Part shown: in pieces, positions 32,711 through 41,628 of the stretch | Position numbering within the stretch: the stretch's first letter is position 1 | How the letters are laid out: every line of letters starts with the position of its first letter | Assembly (NCBI GenBank): GCA_964490015.1 | Contig: CAZBBA010000009.1 | Location: 15,517 to 79,516 of the forward strand | DNA: 64,000 nucleotides | Source of the DNA: Perlabentimonas sp964490015 | GTDB lineage: Bacteria; Bacteroidota; Bacteroidia; Bacteroidales; Tenuifilaceae | Direction: 5' to 3' | The notes under the pieces: model-generated | What the model was told of the DNA's origin: nothing | Database searches by the model: none | What the model saw: only the letters and a program-made list of their open reading frames with translations | Program-made: the position numbers and the translations under genes

Positions 32711-35026
32711 CTACCCTTTGATTAAGTCAGTTATATCCACGGCAACTTCAACCACTTTAAGTGGCACGCCATCGTCGTTGAATATTGGGTAACAGTGTGC
32801 CTTTACGGTAAAGATTTCGCCTTTTTTGTTGCGCCGCGTTAGGATACTCTTGTATGGCTTGTTGTTCCGCATGTCGTCGAGGAATTGGTTATACTCCACC
32901 GATGCCACAACATCTTTATTCTCAAAAAGGATGCTGTGATGCTGGCCTAGTAATTCCTCCTTGGAGTAACCAGTAATAGAGCAAAGCAGTTGATTAACGT
33001 AGGTTATTATGCCTTTGAAGTCGTATTCAATAACTATAGCTAGCCCACCAATAGCTTCCATTGTCCACACAATCTCCTTCTCCTTACGGCTCATCTCCTC
33101 CTGAGTGGCCATAAGTTCCTCCATGTTTTGGCGCATCTCCTCCTCTTGGGCAAGCATCTCCTCGGCTTGCTGTTGCGATTGTTCAAGAAGGTAGCGGGTT
33201 TTAGCGTTAATCTTCACAGTTCCTATAGTCGAAGCGATACTCTCAGCTACTTTTTCAAGGAAATCGATTTCAAACTGTTCGAAGATTTTAAAAGCGGCTA
33301 CTTCTATTACCCCCATTACTTCTTCGGCCTGTTTCAGCGGAACCAGAAGGATGCAGTTGGGTTCAGCCTCGCCCAGACCCGATGAGATGGTAACAAAGTC
33401 CTTGGGGATTTCGGTAAGGTAAATTGTTTCGCCCTCAAGCGCACATGCGCCAACCAGTCCTTCGCCCATCATAATCTGCATGTCGATGTACTTTTTGCGA
33501 TTCCATGCGTAAACCGATTTGGTTTCAAGGGCGATATTATTCTTGTCGTCGTCGTTTTTAAGGAAAAGTGCGCCTTGATTCCCCCCAACGTATTTAACCA
33601 AGTGTTTAATTACCTCGTCGGCTAGTTTCTGCAGGTCATCATTATTGTTTCGAAGTAACTCGGCAAACTGGGTAAAGCCCTCATTGGCCCAGGTTCGCTT
33701 TTTGTCCTCGGTAACTCTTTTTTCCTCCTCGTCCTTCGCCTTTTTTAGGCTGTTGCGCATGTCGAGCAGCGATTTGCCCAGCACATCGTTTTCGCCCAGC
33801 AGCTCAAGGTCGCTCTCCAGGTGCCCCTTGCCGATATCGTTAGCAAATGTGGTTTTCTTGTTTAGCCCCTCAATAGAGATATTTAGGGCAGTGGCCATAT
33901 CCTCAATCTCGTCGCCCGAGGTTAGGTTTAGGATTAAATCGCTGGAGATTTCGCCCTGTCGCATCCGATTTAGCGATCTAGTAATCCTAACAATTGGTCG
34001 GGTAAGGCTATTGGAAACAAAAACTAGAACCAGCATTAGCAACAGTAATCCTCCAGCACCCACAAGTAGCGATACTCGCTGACTCTCGTCGGCGCGTTCG
34101 GTAATCACTCGCATTGGAATGCTCAGCGCTAACGACCACGATGAGTATGAGTTTCCTGCCCTTATAGGGGCAAAGGTGATGTAGTGTGCCTCTCCGTTTT
34201 TACCGTTGCGGATGTAACTGTGTTCTGATCCCTCTTTTATTATTTTTCCTAGATTTTCACTGTCGTAGTCATCACCTAAGTATTCCTTAACAGCTGTGTT
34301 AATTAGTTCTTTACTCCTGTGAGCAGCAATTACTCCCTCTTCCGACATAAGAAATGCGAAGCTTCCCGGAACGGGTTCAATCTTCTCGATTCTTTGCTGC
34401 AGGCTCTCAAGACTGATGTCGAATCCAACAAGACCCATGTACTTATCGTTAACCTGTATTGGTGAGGCGATGGTGGTCATTAGAACCTTTTCGCTTTCAC
34501 CCTTCTGGATCTCATCGAAGTAGGGTTCCCACAGACCTTCCTGGTTCTTCCTCTTAAAGCCTCCATACTTATCGGGGTCCCCAGTCATGCTGCGCTCTGC
34601 CACAGTGTTCAGAATCTCATTATTTTCTCTCCAGACTGTCATGCAGAAACGGCCATGATCTCTTGAGTAGTTTGGCACAAAGCCATAATATTCCCAACTA
34701 TCCCAAATGGAGTATACATGCTTATTGCCTTCCAGAACGGGTTTGTACATCCGCATAAATAGGCTTTGCCATTGGCTGGGGGGCATCTCTTGGTAAACAG
34801 TAAATGCCTGTGCAAGTGTTCGGGTAACCGCCAAATCCCTTTCAAACTCCTTCTCAATTTCTTCTGCAGAAATTCGGGCTGTTTGACGGGCGTTGAGCAG
34901 AGCATCGTCGAGCATGGCTTTGCGCGAACTCATAACAATATAGCCTACTGCCACTAAGTAAAGGATCATTGATGCGCTAAGCACCGAAAGAAATATCTTT
35001 TGTCTGATTTTCAGCTTAAGTCTCAT
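32711..35026 (-). CDS. Membrane sensor with dCache, HAMP, GAF and PAS domains but no output domain
   Basis: 771 residues. The N-terminal membrane helix (about 10-32) is followed by a periplasmic dCache-like domain (about 35-310, with IWDSWEYYGFVPNYSRDHGRF and GLVGFDISLESLQQRIE). A second helix (about 322-345), HAMP (about 345-400), a further coiled region, GAF (about 470-610), a Gln/Glu-rich coiled coil (about 615-650, QQAEEMLAQEEEMRQNMEELM) and a PAS/PAC domain (about 655-770, ending VVEVAVDITDLIKG) complete it. It has no histidine kinase, GGDEF, phosphatase or MCP domain, so it must act through a partner or pass signals by hetero-complex. It is the only gene of its transcript and lies divergent from an M28 peptidase. 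Confidence 0.82.
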   Translation of the reverse strand: MRLKLKIRQKIFLSVLSASMILYLVAVGYIVMSSRKAMLDDALLNARQTARISAEEIEKEFERDLAVTRTLAQAFTVYQEMPPSQWQSLFMRMYKPVLEGNKHVYSIWDSWEYYGFVPNYSRDHGRFCMTVWRENNEILNTVAERSMTGDPDKYGGFKRKNQEGLWEPYFDEIQKGESEKVLMTTIASPIQVNDKYMGLVGFDISLESLQQRIEKIEPVPGSFAFLMSEEGVIAAHRSKELINTAVKEYLGDDYDSENLGKIIKEGSEHSYIRNGKNGEAHYITFAPIRAGNSYSSWSLALSIPMRVITERADESQRVSLLVGAGGLLLLMLVLVFVSNSLTRPIVRITRSLNRMRQGEISSDLILNLTSGDEIEDMATALNISIEGLNKKTTFANDIGKGHLESDLELLGENDVLGKSLLDMRNSLKKAKDEEEKRVTEDKKRTWANEGFTQFAELLRNNNDDLQKLADEVIKHLVKYVGGNQGALFLKNDDDKNNIALETKSVYAWNRKKYIDMQIMMGEGLVGACALEGETIYLTEIPKDFVTISSGLGEAEPNCILLVPLKQAEEVMGVIEVAAFKIFEQFEIDFLEKVAESIASTIGTVKINAKTRYLLEQSQQQAEEMLAQEEEMRQNMEELMATQEEMSRKEKEIVWTMEAIGGLAIVIEYDFKGIITYVNQLLCSITGYSKEELLGQHHSILFENKDVVASVEYNQFLDDMRNNKPYKSILTRRNKKGEIFTVKAHCYPIFNDDGVPLKVVEVAVDITDLIKG

Positions 35027-35191
35027 AGGGGATATATTCTATAACGCTATTCATAATATTCGGCTAAACTTAAAGTGTTTTAGCGAATATTCAAAGAATT
35101 TTATTGAGATTAGCAAGCGTACAATTAAAAAAGTTAATTTTAGTGCTCTTTATCACCAGAACTGTTGCCTTATCAACCAATTCTATTAATA

Positions 35192-36804
35192 ATGAAATAT
35201 CTATACTCTTTGTCCTTGCGATCCTGTTTGCCTGTAACAGCGGGCATAATCTCGATAGTTTGATTGATGCCAATCAGATTGAACAGGATATTTTAATTTT
35301 AGCTTCCGATAGCCTCGAGGGCAGGGCGCCCATGTCCATTGGTGAACAACGAACACTTGATTACCTTACCCACAGGATGAAGGAGATAGGCTTAGAGCCT
35401 GCTTTTGGCGATAGCTACCTGCAGGAGGTGCCGCTGGCTGAGATTACCTCCAAAGTGAATGAGAAAATTGTTATATCTAAGGGAAAGCAAAAACTAGAAC
35501 TATATGAAGGCAAAAACTACACCCTCTGGAGTCCATTGCTTAGGAGTAACTTAGCATTGCAAAATTCGGAGCTGGTATTTGCTGGTTTTGGCATTGTTGC
35601 TCCGGAGTATGGATGGAACGATTTTGAGGGTGTTAACTTTACTGGTAAAACGGTGGTTGTGCTGGTGAACGATCCCGGATTCCATACCGGTAACACCGAG
35701 CTGTTTAACGGCAATGCCATGACCTTTTATGGCCGCTGGCCATATAAGTTCGATGTCGCCAACCTCAATGGCGCTGCAGGCTGCATAATTGTTCACGAGG
35801 AAAAGGCTGCGGGTTACCCCTGGAGCGTAGTCGATCGTAGCGGTTACAACACCGAGTATTACCTGAACAACGAATCGTTAAGGCATAACACTTGCGTGGT
35901 AAACGGTTGGATAACCCGCGAAACTGCAAACCAACTCTTCAAGATGTGTGGGATGGATTACGAGGAGATGAAACAATTGGCCACAGAACCTGGATTTAAG
36001 CCTGTGTCCATGGGTGCTAACTATAGCGTAACTGTTGAAAATACATGGAAGGAGTCGTTCTCCTACAATGTGGGTGGGATTATCCCCGGTAATCTACGCC
36101 CCGATGAGGCGCTGGTTTACACCGCCCACTGGGATCATCTAGGAATTGGAATATCTGTTGATGGCGATTCGATATACAATGGCGCCTCCGATAATGCTGC
36201 GGCTATTGCCTGGATGCTATCCATTGCCAAGGGATTTAAATCGCTGGGCAAAGCGCCCGAAAGGTCTATTCTATTTCTCTCGCCAACCGCCGAGGAGTCG
36301 GGGCTTACCGGATCGAGTCACTACGTGAACAACTCCATTTTTGAACACAGTAAAACAGTTGCCTGTTTCAATAGCGATGTTATCCTATTTCTTGGGAAGT
36401 TTAAGGATGTAACAGTAACCGGGCTTGGCCACTCCGAACTCGATGATTACTTATCGGACGAGGCTGCCAAGCAGGGGCGATATATCTGTAACGACCCTAA
36501 CCCCGAGAACGGGATGTTTTTCCGCTCCGACCAACTGCCATTCCTTCGCGCGGGTATTCCTTCGCTGTTTGCCAAAGGCTACACTCATCAGGTGGATTTG
36601 GGAAAAGAATCAACACTAAAGGCCGTTGAGGAGTACTGGCGGGTAACCTATCACAAACCATCCGATCATTATATTCCAGAAAAGCATAATATCGAAGGCT
36701 TGGTGGAGGACACAAAGCTGTTCTTTAGGTTAGGGCATCGGCTAGCCAACGAAAGTTACTTTCCAAAGTGGAGCAAAGCCTCGGAGTTTTTCGTGGAGCG
36801 GTAG
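35192..36804 (+). CDS. M28 family zinc metallopeptidase (lipoprotein; apparent frameshift in signal peptide)
   Basis: A secreted aminopeptidase/carboxypeptidase-like enzyme. The zinc ligands appear intact: H and D in TAHWDHLG and GASDNAAA, the general-base EE in SPTAEESGLTG, D in FNSDV, and the final H in THQVDLG. An inserted PA-like domain lies before it (FAGFGIVAPEYGWNDFEGV). The main frame has no good ATG. An ATG at 35192 reads MKYLYS and then needs one extra base in the T run at 35209-35211 to give VLAILFACNS, a clean lipoprotein signal. The open frame also extends upstream to a TTG at 35104. Either a 1-base deletion (mutation or sequencing error) or an unusual start explains this. Confidence 0.85.
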
Positions 36805-36840
36805 CTTGTAGTTTACTTAATTCTGTTGTTTTAAGTAAAT

Positions 36841-36880
36841 AAGAAAAGGTGCAGAGGGTTATACCCTTGCACCTTTTCTT
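36841..36880. terminator. Bidirectional terminator between the M28 peptidase and recA
   Basis: The arms AAGAAAAGGTGCA (36841-36853) and TGCACCTTTTCTT (36868-36880), with an inner GGGT/ACCC pair, form a strong hairpin with A and T runs on either side. It lies 36 bases after the peptidase stop and 21 bases after the recA stop, so it can serve both convergent genes. Confidence 0.85.
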
Positions 36881-36901
36881 ATCTAATAATCAACTAAGAG
36901 T

Positions 36902-37924
36902 TTACTTCTTCATCAGTTCGGCAAAAACTTTCTCTTGTAGTTCGGCTGTTAACTCAGGATTGTCGAGTAGCAAACTTCGAACTGCTTCGCGGCCTTGTCC
37001 CAGTTTGGTTTCGCCGTAGCTGAACCACGAGCCGCTTTTCTTTATGATGTTATGCTCAACGCCAAGGTCGATAATCTCGCCAGTTAGTGAAATTCCCTCG
37101 CCAAATACAATATCGAATTCCGCCTTGCGGAATGGAGGAGCCACTTTGTTCTTCACAATCTTAACACGTACGCGGTTTCCGGTCGACTCGTCACCATCCT
37201 TTAGCTGGGCAATTCGTCTAATATCAACCCTTATCGACGAGTAGAATTTAAGCGCGTTACCACCCGTTGTTGTCTCCGGGTTTCCGAACATCACGCCAAT
37301 CTTTTCGCGGAGCTGGTTAATAAAGATGCAGCAGGTATTGGTTTTTGCAATATTGGCGGTTAGTTTCCTTAGCGCTTGCGACATAAGGCGAGCCTGCAAT
37401 CCAAGTTTGTTATCGCCCATCTCGCCCTCAATTTCGGCTTTTGGTGTAAGGGCAGCCACGGAGTCAATTACCACAATGTCGATTGCACCTGAGCGGATTA
37501 GGTGGTCGGCAATTTCAAGGGCTTGCTCACCGTTGTCGGGTTGCGAGATTAGTAGCGTTTCTGTGTCTACTCCAAGTTTTTCGGCGTATGTGCGGTCAAA
37601 AGCATGCTCCGCATCTATAATGGCGGCAATACCGCCATTCTTTTGCGCCTCGGCAATGGCATGGATGGCCAGCGTGGTTTTACCGGACGATTCGGGGCCG
37701 TAAATTTCAATAACCCGGCCGCGGGGATAGCCGCCAACGCCTAGGGCGTAATCGAGAGCTATTGATCCGCTGGAAATGGTGGGTACATCCACAACGGCCT
37801 TGTCGCCCATTTTCATGATTGTGCCCTTGCCGTAATCCTTGTCAATCTTATCCATGGTAAGCTGCAGGGCTTTTAGCTTTTCCTGGTTTACCTCTTTCTT
37901 TTTTGTTGCTTTCTGGTTTTCCAT
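36902..37924 (-). CDS. recA: Recombinase RecA
   Basis: A 340-residue central recombinase. It forms filaments on single-stranded DNA, drives strand exchange and triggers SOS autoproteolysis. Walker A is GPESSGKTT (76-84), the catalytic Glu is in IDAEHAFD, Walker B is IDIVVIDSVAAL, the L2 loop contains GNPETTTGGNALKFYSS, and FINQLREKIGVMFG is the L1/interface segment. A Lys-rich N-terminal extension (MENQKATKKKEVNQEK) and short C-terminus are usual for Bacteroidetes. It starts 14 bases after bcp on the same strand, so the two are probably co-transcribed. No LexA box was recognised. Confidence 0.99.
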   Translation of the reverse strand: MENQKATKKKEVNQEKLKALQLTMDKIDKDYGKGTIMKMGDKAVVDVPTISSGSIALDYALGVGGYPRGRVIEIYGPESSGKTTLAIHAIAEAQKNGGIAAIIDAEHAFDRTYAEKLGVDTETLLISQPDNGEQALEIADHLIRSGAIDIVVIDSVAALTPKAEIEGEMGDNKLGLQARLMSQALRKLTANIAKTNTCCIFINQLREKIGVMFGNPETTTGGNALKFYSSIRVDIRRIAQLKDGDESTGNRVRVKIVKNKVAPPFRKAEFDIVFGEGISLTGEIIDLGVEHNIIKKSGSWFSYGETKLGQGREAVRSLLLDNPELTAELQEKVFAELMKK

Positions 37925-37938
37925 GCTGTGTATGTGTG

Positions 37939-38391
37939 TTATTTAACTATCTGGGTGGTATGTTCCTTGGTGTTTACCTTGTCAATAATCTCCTCAATAA
38001 CTCCATTCTCATCAATAACAAAGGTTGTGCGGTGAATTCCATCGAATGTTTTGCCCATAAATTTCTTGGGTCCCCATACTCCAAAAGCTTTAATAATCTC
38101 TTTTTCGGTATCGGCTATTAGAGGAAATGGAAGGCTGTACTTTTCGATAAACTTTTGATGCGACTTCTGGCTGTCGGCACTTATACCAACAACGATGTAG
38201 CCCTTGCCAATTAGCATCTGGTAGTTGTCTCGCAGGTCGCATGCCTGTGCGGTACAACCAGGGGTGCTGTCCTTGGGGTAAAAGTAGAGGACTACTTTTT
38301 TGCCCAAAAAGTTGCTAAGGCTAACATTTTTCCCATCCTGATCTAACCCTGTGAACAGGGGTGCTTTATCGCCAAGTTTTAAGTGTGTCAT
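37939..38391 (-). CDS. bcp: Thioredoxin-dependent thiol peroxidase (Bcp/PrxQ)
   Basis: 150 residues from the ATG at 38391 (MTHLKLGDKAPLFTGLDQDGK); the frame is open further upstream but unsupported. The peroxidatic cysteine C46 is in PKDSTPGCTAQACD and the resolving cysteine C51 is five residues later, the classical PrxQ/Bcp spacing. It reduces organic hydroperoxides using thioredoxin. HQKFIEKYSLPFPLIADTEKEIIKAFGVWG and RTTFVIDENGVIEEII are family typical. It precedes recA by 14 bases, and both genes respond to oxidative or DNA stress in many bacteria. Confidence 0.96.
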   Translation of the reverse strand: MTHLKLGDKAPLFTGLDQDGKNVSLSNFLGKKVVLYFYPKDSTPGCTAQACDLRDNYQMLIGKGYIVVGISADSQKSHQKFIEKYSLPFPLIADTEKEIIKAFGVWGPKKFMGKTFDGIHRTTFVIDENGVIEEIIDKVNTKEHTTQIVK

Positions 38392-38637
38392 GGTGTTAGC
38401 TTTTAATGTTGTAAAGTTAATAAGATTGATTAGAAAAATTCTGATGTTGAAATACAAGTTATTAACACCCGAGGTTACCCGTTGGTTAAAAGGAATATGC
38501 CCCAAAAGCAAAAAAAAGATTTTCCTGCCCCAAAAAAATGGGTTAATATTGCTGGTTATTTTTAGTTGATCGATGAATACTAGATCTCCTTCAATAAAAC
38601 AAACCCTAAGATAGAACTTAAATATAACCTAATTCCC

Positions 38638-41553
38638 ATGTCCGACGCCTCAGAAATATACCAGGGACGTTTTTTTGCCCTTTCGTTGCAGGAGCATAAG
38701 ATTTTAGGAGCCACTTTTACTGCTCATATTGCTGAACTGCTAAGTGTTGAGGGTGGAATTTACACCGTGGTCGACAATGTATTTCCTGAGAACTTGCCTA
38801 AGTGGCGGCATTTGGTAAATTCCGAGGCTGAGAGAGTTGTGAAGCTAATTGATGAGGTTAGCGATAGCAGCCTTTTTCGTGTGGTGGGGAAGGGGAAGAA
38901 ATCGGTAGCCGATTTTTATAAGGCTGTTCAAGCCGATTCAATTTTTGGCGATTATGTACGCTCGTACTTTGAGCGCCGAATCGCTAAATGCTACGAATCG
39001 GTGGTAAGTAATGGTTTCCCAGTTTTTCTTAAGGATAAGAAGTTTAGCAATCTTTATCACGATCACTTATTACATGTACAGCAGACTAATACTGAACCCG
39101 TATTTCGTTTTTCAGTAACCCCCGTCGAAACTCGCTACGCGTTGGAGGCAACGTGCAATGGTGAGAGGATAAGTCTTAAGCATCGTCAAACACAGGTGGT
39201 TACCAACGAACCCTGTATTATACGGTTAGGGTATCGACTTTTTCGCTTCGAGGGTATCGATGCCAAAAAGTTGCTTCCTTTTTTCACCAAGGAATACATC
39301 TCCATTCCCCGAACAGCCGAGAAGAAGTACTTCGAAACCTTTGTGCTGAACGCCATCAAAAATCAAATTGTTGTTCCCGAAGGGTTTGTAATCGAGGAAT
39401 TGAATCCAATTGGAAAAGCAATAGTATCGCTCGAAACCCGACTTAATGGAAGTTTGGGGTTGGTTCTTTACTTCAACTACGGAGGTAAGAATTACCTATG
39501 TCAAAGCAAACCACAAAACGAAGTGTCGTTAAAGGTTGTGAACGGGTCGTACCATTTTTTGAGATTTAGTAGAGATGTAGAGTGGGAGAGTAGGATAAAA
39601 GTTATTGTCGGAGAAATGGGCTTAGTCAATCTACAAGGGGCCGAGTTTTATCCCAAGGGCGTTGAAACCGATTACGAGTTTATAACTTGGGTAAATGCCC
39701 ATGCCGAGCTGTTTGCCCGTAACGATATTCAATTGGTTCAGCAGCTTCGCGATTTAAGCTACTACATTAAGGGTTATGATCTCGATCTTAAGGCAAAACT
39801 CGATAACGACTGGTTCGATATCTACGGAAAGGTGAAACTGAACGATTTTGAGTTCCCGTTTATCATGCTACGGAAGAATATTATAAAGGGTATTAGGGAG
39901 TTCTTGCTGCCCAATGGCGAAATATTTATAATCCCCGAAGAGTGGTTTGCTAAGTATAAACCTCTTTTTGTGGTAGGGAGGGTTGAGGACGATAGGCTGG
40001 TGCTAACCCAGTCGGGTTTTGGATTTATTCAAGAGGCTGAGGTGGAGTGCCCTGATGCGCAGAGCCTCAAAGAACGTTTTGCAAATGTTTCGCTTGCGCA
40101 GCAGGTAATAGTTCCAGATGGACTAAAAGCGGAGCTGCGCGATTATCAGAAGCTGGGTTTGCTGTGGTTACAGCTCCTTTACGATAGCGGCATGGGCGGA
40201 TGCCTGGCCGATGATATGGGATTGGGCAAAACTATACAAACCCTGGCGGTCCTTCTACACGACTCTGAAAGGCGAATACAAAACGGCGAAGCACCTGCAA
40301 AAAATGGAATTCCGCAGATGGGGCGTACATCGCTGCTGGTGGTTCCCACGTCGCTGCTGTTTAACTGGCAGCGCGAGGTTAATAGGTTTGCACCAAGCCT
40401 TTCGGTGTACCAGTTCACAGGGCCAAACCGTACTCGCTCAGTAACCGAACTTATAAACTACGATATTGTGATGACCACCTACGGTGTACTGCGTAACGAT
40501 ATCGACTTGCTAAAGGATGTTCGCTTCAACTACGTTATCCTCGACGAGAGTCAAACTATTAAGAATCCTGCCAGCAAGGTATACCGTTCGGCCGTGCTGC
40601 TAAAGGCAAAGCATTATCTGAGTTTGAGCGGAACCCCAATAGAGAATTCGCTAACCGATTTATGGGCACAGCTCAACTTCCTAAACAGGGGAATGTTGGG
40701 GTCATTACGTTCATTCCGTGAGCAGTTTATCATTCCTGCCGAAAAAAATAAGGACGATAAAGTTCAGGAGGGGTTAAAGAAGCTGGTACAGCCATTCATT
40801 ATGCGGCGCAGCAAGCACGAGGTGGCTCCCGAGTTACCTCGTTTAAACGAGGAGGTGGTTTACTGCAACCTAACCGAGGAGCAGAAAAGTATATACGAGG
40901 AGGAGAAATCGGTGGTTCGGAACTCAATCCTCGACAATATTGATAGTGTAGGGTACACGCAATCGGCTATATCAATACTCAGAGGACTTACCCGTTTAAG
41001 GCAGATTTCAAATCATCCGCAAATGCTGGAGGAATATCAACATGCCGACTCGGGCAAGTTTGATGAAATAATTAGAACGGTTGAGGCTCTTGCCATGGAG
41101 AATCACAAGGTGCTAATCTTCTCATCCTTTGTAAAGCATTTAAGGATTGTTGAGAAACGAATTGCCAACATGGGCGTAGGTTACCAAATACTTATTGGAT
41201 CGTCCAAAAACCGTCAGCAGATTGTAGATGCATTTCAAAACGATCCCTCGTGTCATATCTTCTTAATATCAATAAAGGCTGGGGGAGTAGGACTAAACCT
41301 TACCGCAGCCGATTATATTCTGGTGCTCGACCCGTGGTGGAATCCGGCGGTGGAGAATCAGGCCATTGCCCGGGCGCATCGTATTGGACAGGATAAGCCT
41401 GTCTTCGTTTACCGGTTTATTTCAGTGGGAACGGTTGAGGAGAAGATTCAGCGCCTTCAGGAGAGCAAGCTGTTGCTGTCGAGTAATTTTGTAGATAATT
41501 CTAACCCTTTAAGCGCCATAAGTCAGGAGCAGATTTTTGAGATCTTGGGGTAA
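38638..41553 (+). CDS. SNF2 family DEAD/DEAH-type helicase-like ATPase
   Basis: 971 residues. The last ~480 form the SNF2 motor: Walker A in DDMGLGKTIQTLA (D at residue 525), LVVPTSLLFNWQREV, motif II DESQTIKN (DEAH-like), SGTPIENSLTDLW, then the RecA2 lobe with KVLIFSSFVKHLRIV, ISIKAGGVGLNLTAADYIL, and motif VI QAIARAHRIGQDKPVFVYRF. The first ~480 residues show no recognised domain but contain several Trp/Phe-rich beta segments; the usual Zn-binding SWIM domain is not seen. It translocates on duplex DNA, perhaps removing RNA polymerase (RapA-like) or other proteins. It is followed by a 19-bp perfect hairpin. Confidence 0.93.
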   Translation: MSDASEIYQGRFFALSLQEHKILGATFTAHIAELLSVEGGIYTVVDNVFPENLPKWRHLVNSEAERVVKLIDEVSDSSLFRVVGKGKKSVADFYKAVQADSIFGDYVRSYFERRIAKCYESVVSNGFPVFLKDKKFSNLYHDHLLHVQQTNTEPVFRFSVTPVETRYALEATCNGERISLKHRQTQVVTNEPCIIRLGYRLFRFEGIDAKKLLPFFTKEYISIPRTAEKKYFETFVLNAIKNQIVVPEGFVIEELNPIGKAIVSLETRLNGSLGLVLYFNYGGKNYLCQSKPQNEVSLKVVNGSYHFLRFSRDVEWESRIKVIVGEMGLVNLQGAEFYPKGVETDYEFITWVNAHAELFARNDIQLVQQLRDLSYYIKGYDLDLKAKLDNDWFDIYGKVKLNDFEFPFIMLRKNIIKGIREFLLPNGEIFIIPEEWFAKYKPLFVVGRVEDDRLVLTQSGFGFIQEAEVECPDAQSLKERFANVSLAQQVIVPDGLKAELRDYQKLGLLWLQLLYDSGMGGCLADDMGLGKTIQTLAVLLHDSERRIQNGEAPAKNGIPQMGRTSLLVVPTSLLFNWQREVNRFAPSLSVYQFTGPNRTRSVTELINYDIVMTTYGVLRNDIDLLKDVRFNYVILDESQTIKNPASKVYRSAVLLKAKHYLSLSGTPIENSLTDLWAQLNFLNRGMLGSLRSFREQFIIPAEKNKDDKVQEGLKKLVQPFIMRRSKHEVAPELPRLNEEVVYCNLTEEQKSIYEEEKSVVRNSILDNIDSVGYTQSAISILRGLTRLRQISNHPQMLEEYQHADSGKFDEIIRTVEALAMENHKVLIFSSFVKHLRIVEKRIANMGVGYQILIGSSKNRQQIVDAFQNDPSCHIFLISIKAGGVGLNLTAADYILVLDPWWNPAVENQAIARAHRIGQDKPVFVYRFISVGTVEEKIQRLQESKLLLSSNFVDNSNPLSAISQEQIFEILG

Positions 41554-41562
41554 GGAGAAAAA

Positions 41563-41609
41563 CTTAGGCGCTAAACCGCAAGCTGTGAAATTGCGGTTTA
41601 GCGCCTAAG
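41563..41609. terminator. Large perfect hairpin between the SNF2 gene and lepB
   Basis: The arms CTTAGGCGCTAAACCGCAA (41563-41581) and TTGCGGTTTAGCGCCTAAG (41591-41609) are perfect over 19 bp with a 9-base loop. It sits between convergent genes, 10 bases past the SNF2 stop and 20 bases before the lepB stop. The flanks are only partly T-rich, so it may block transcription from both sides or protect mRNA ends. Confidence 0.75.
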
Positions 41610-41628
41610 AGTTAAAAAATACCAGAAA

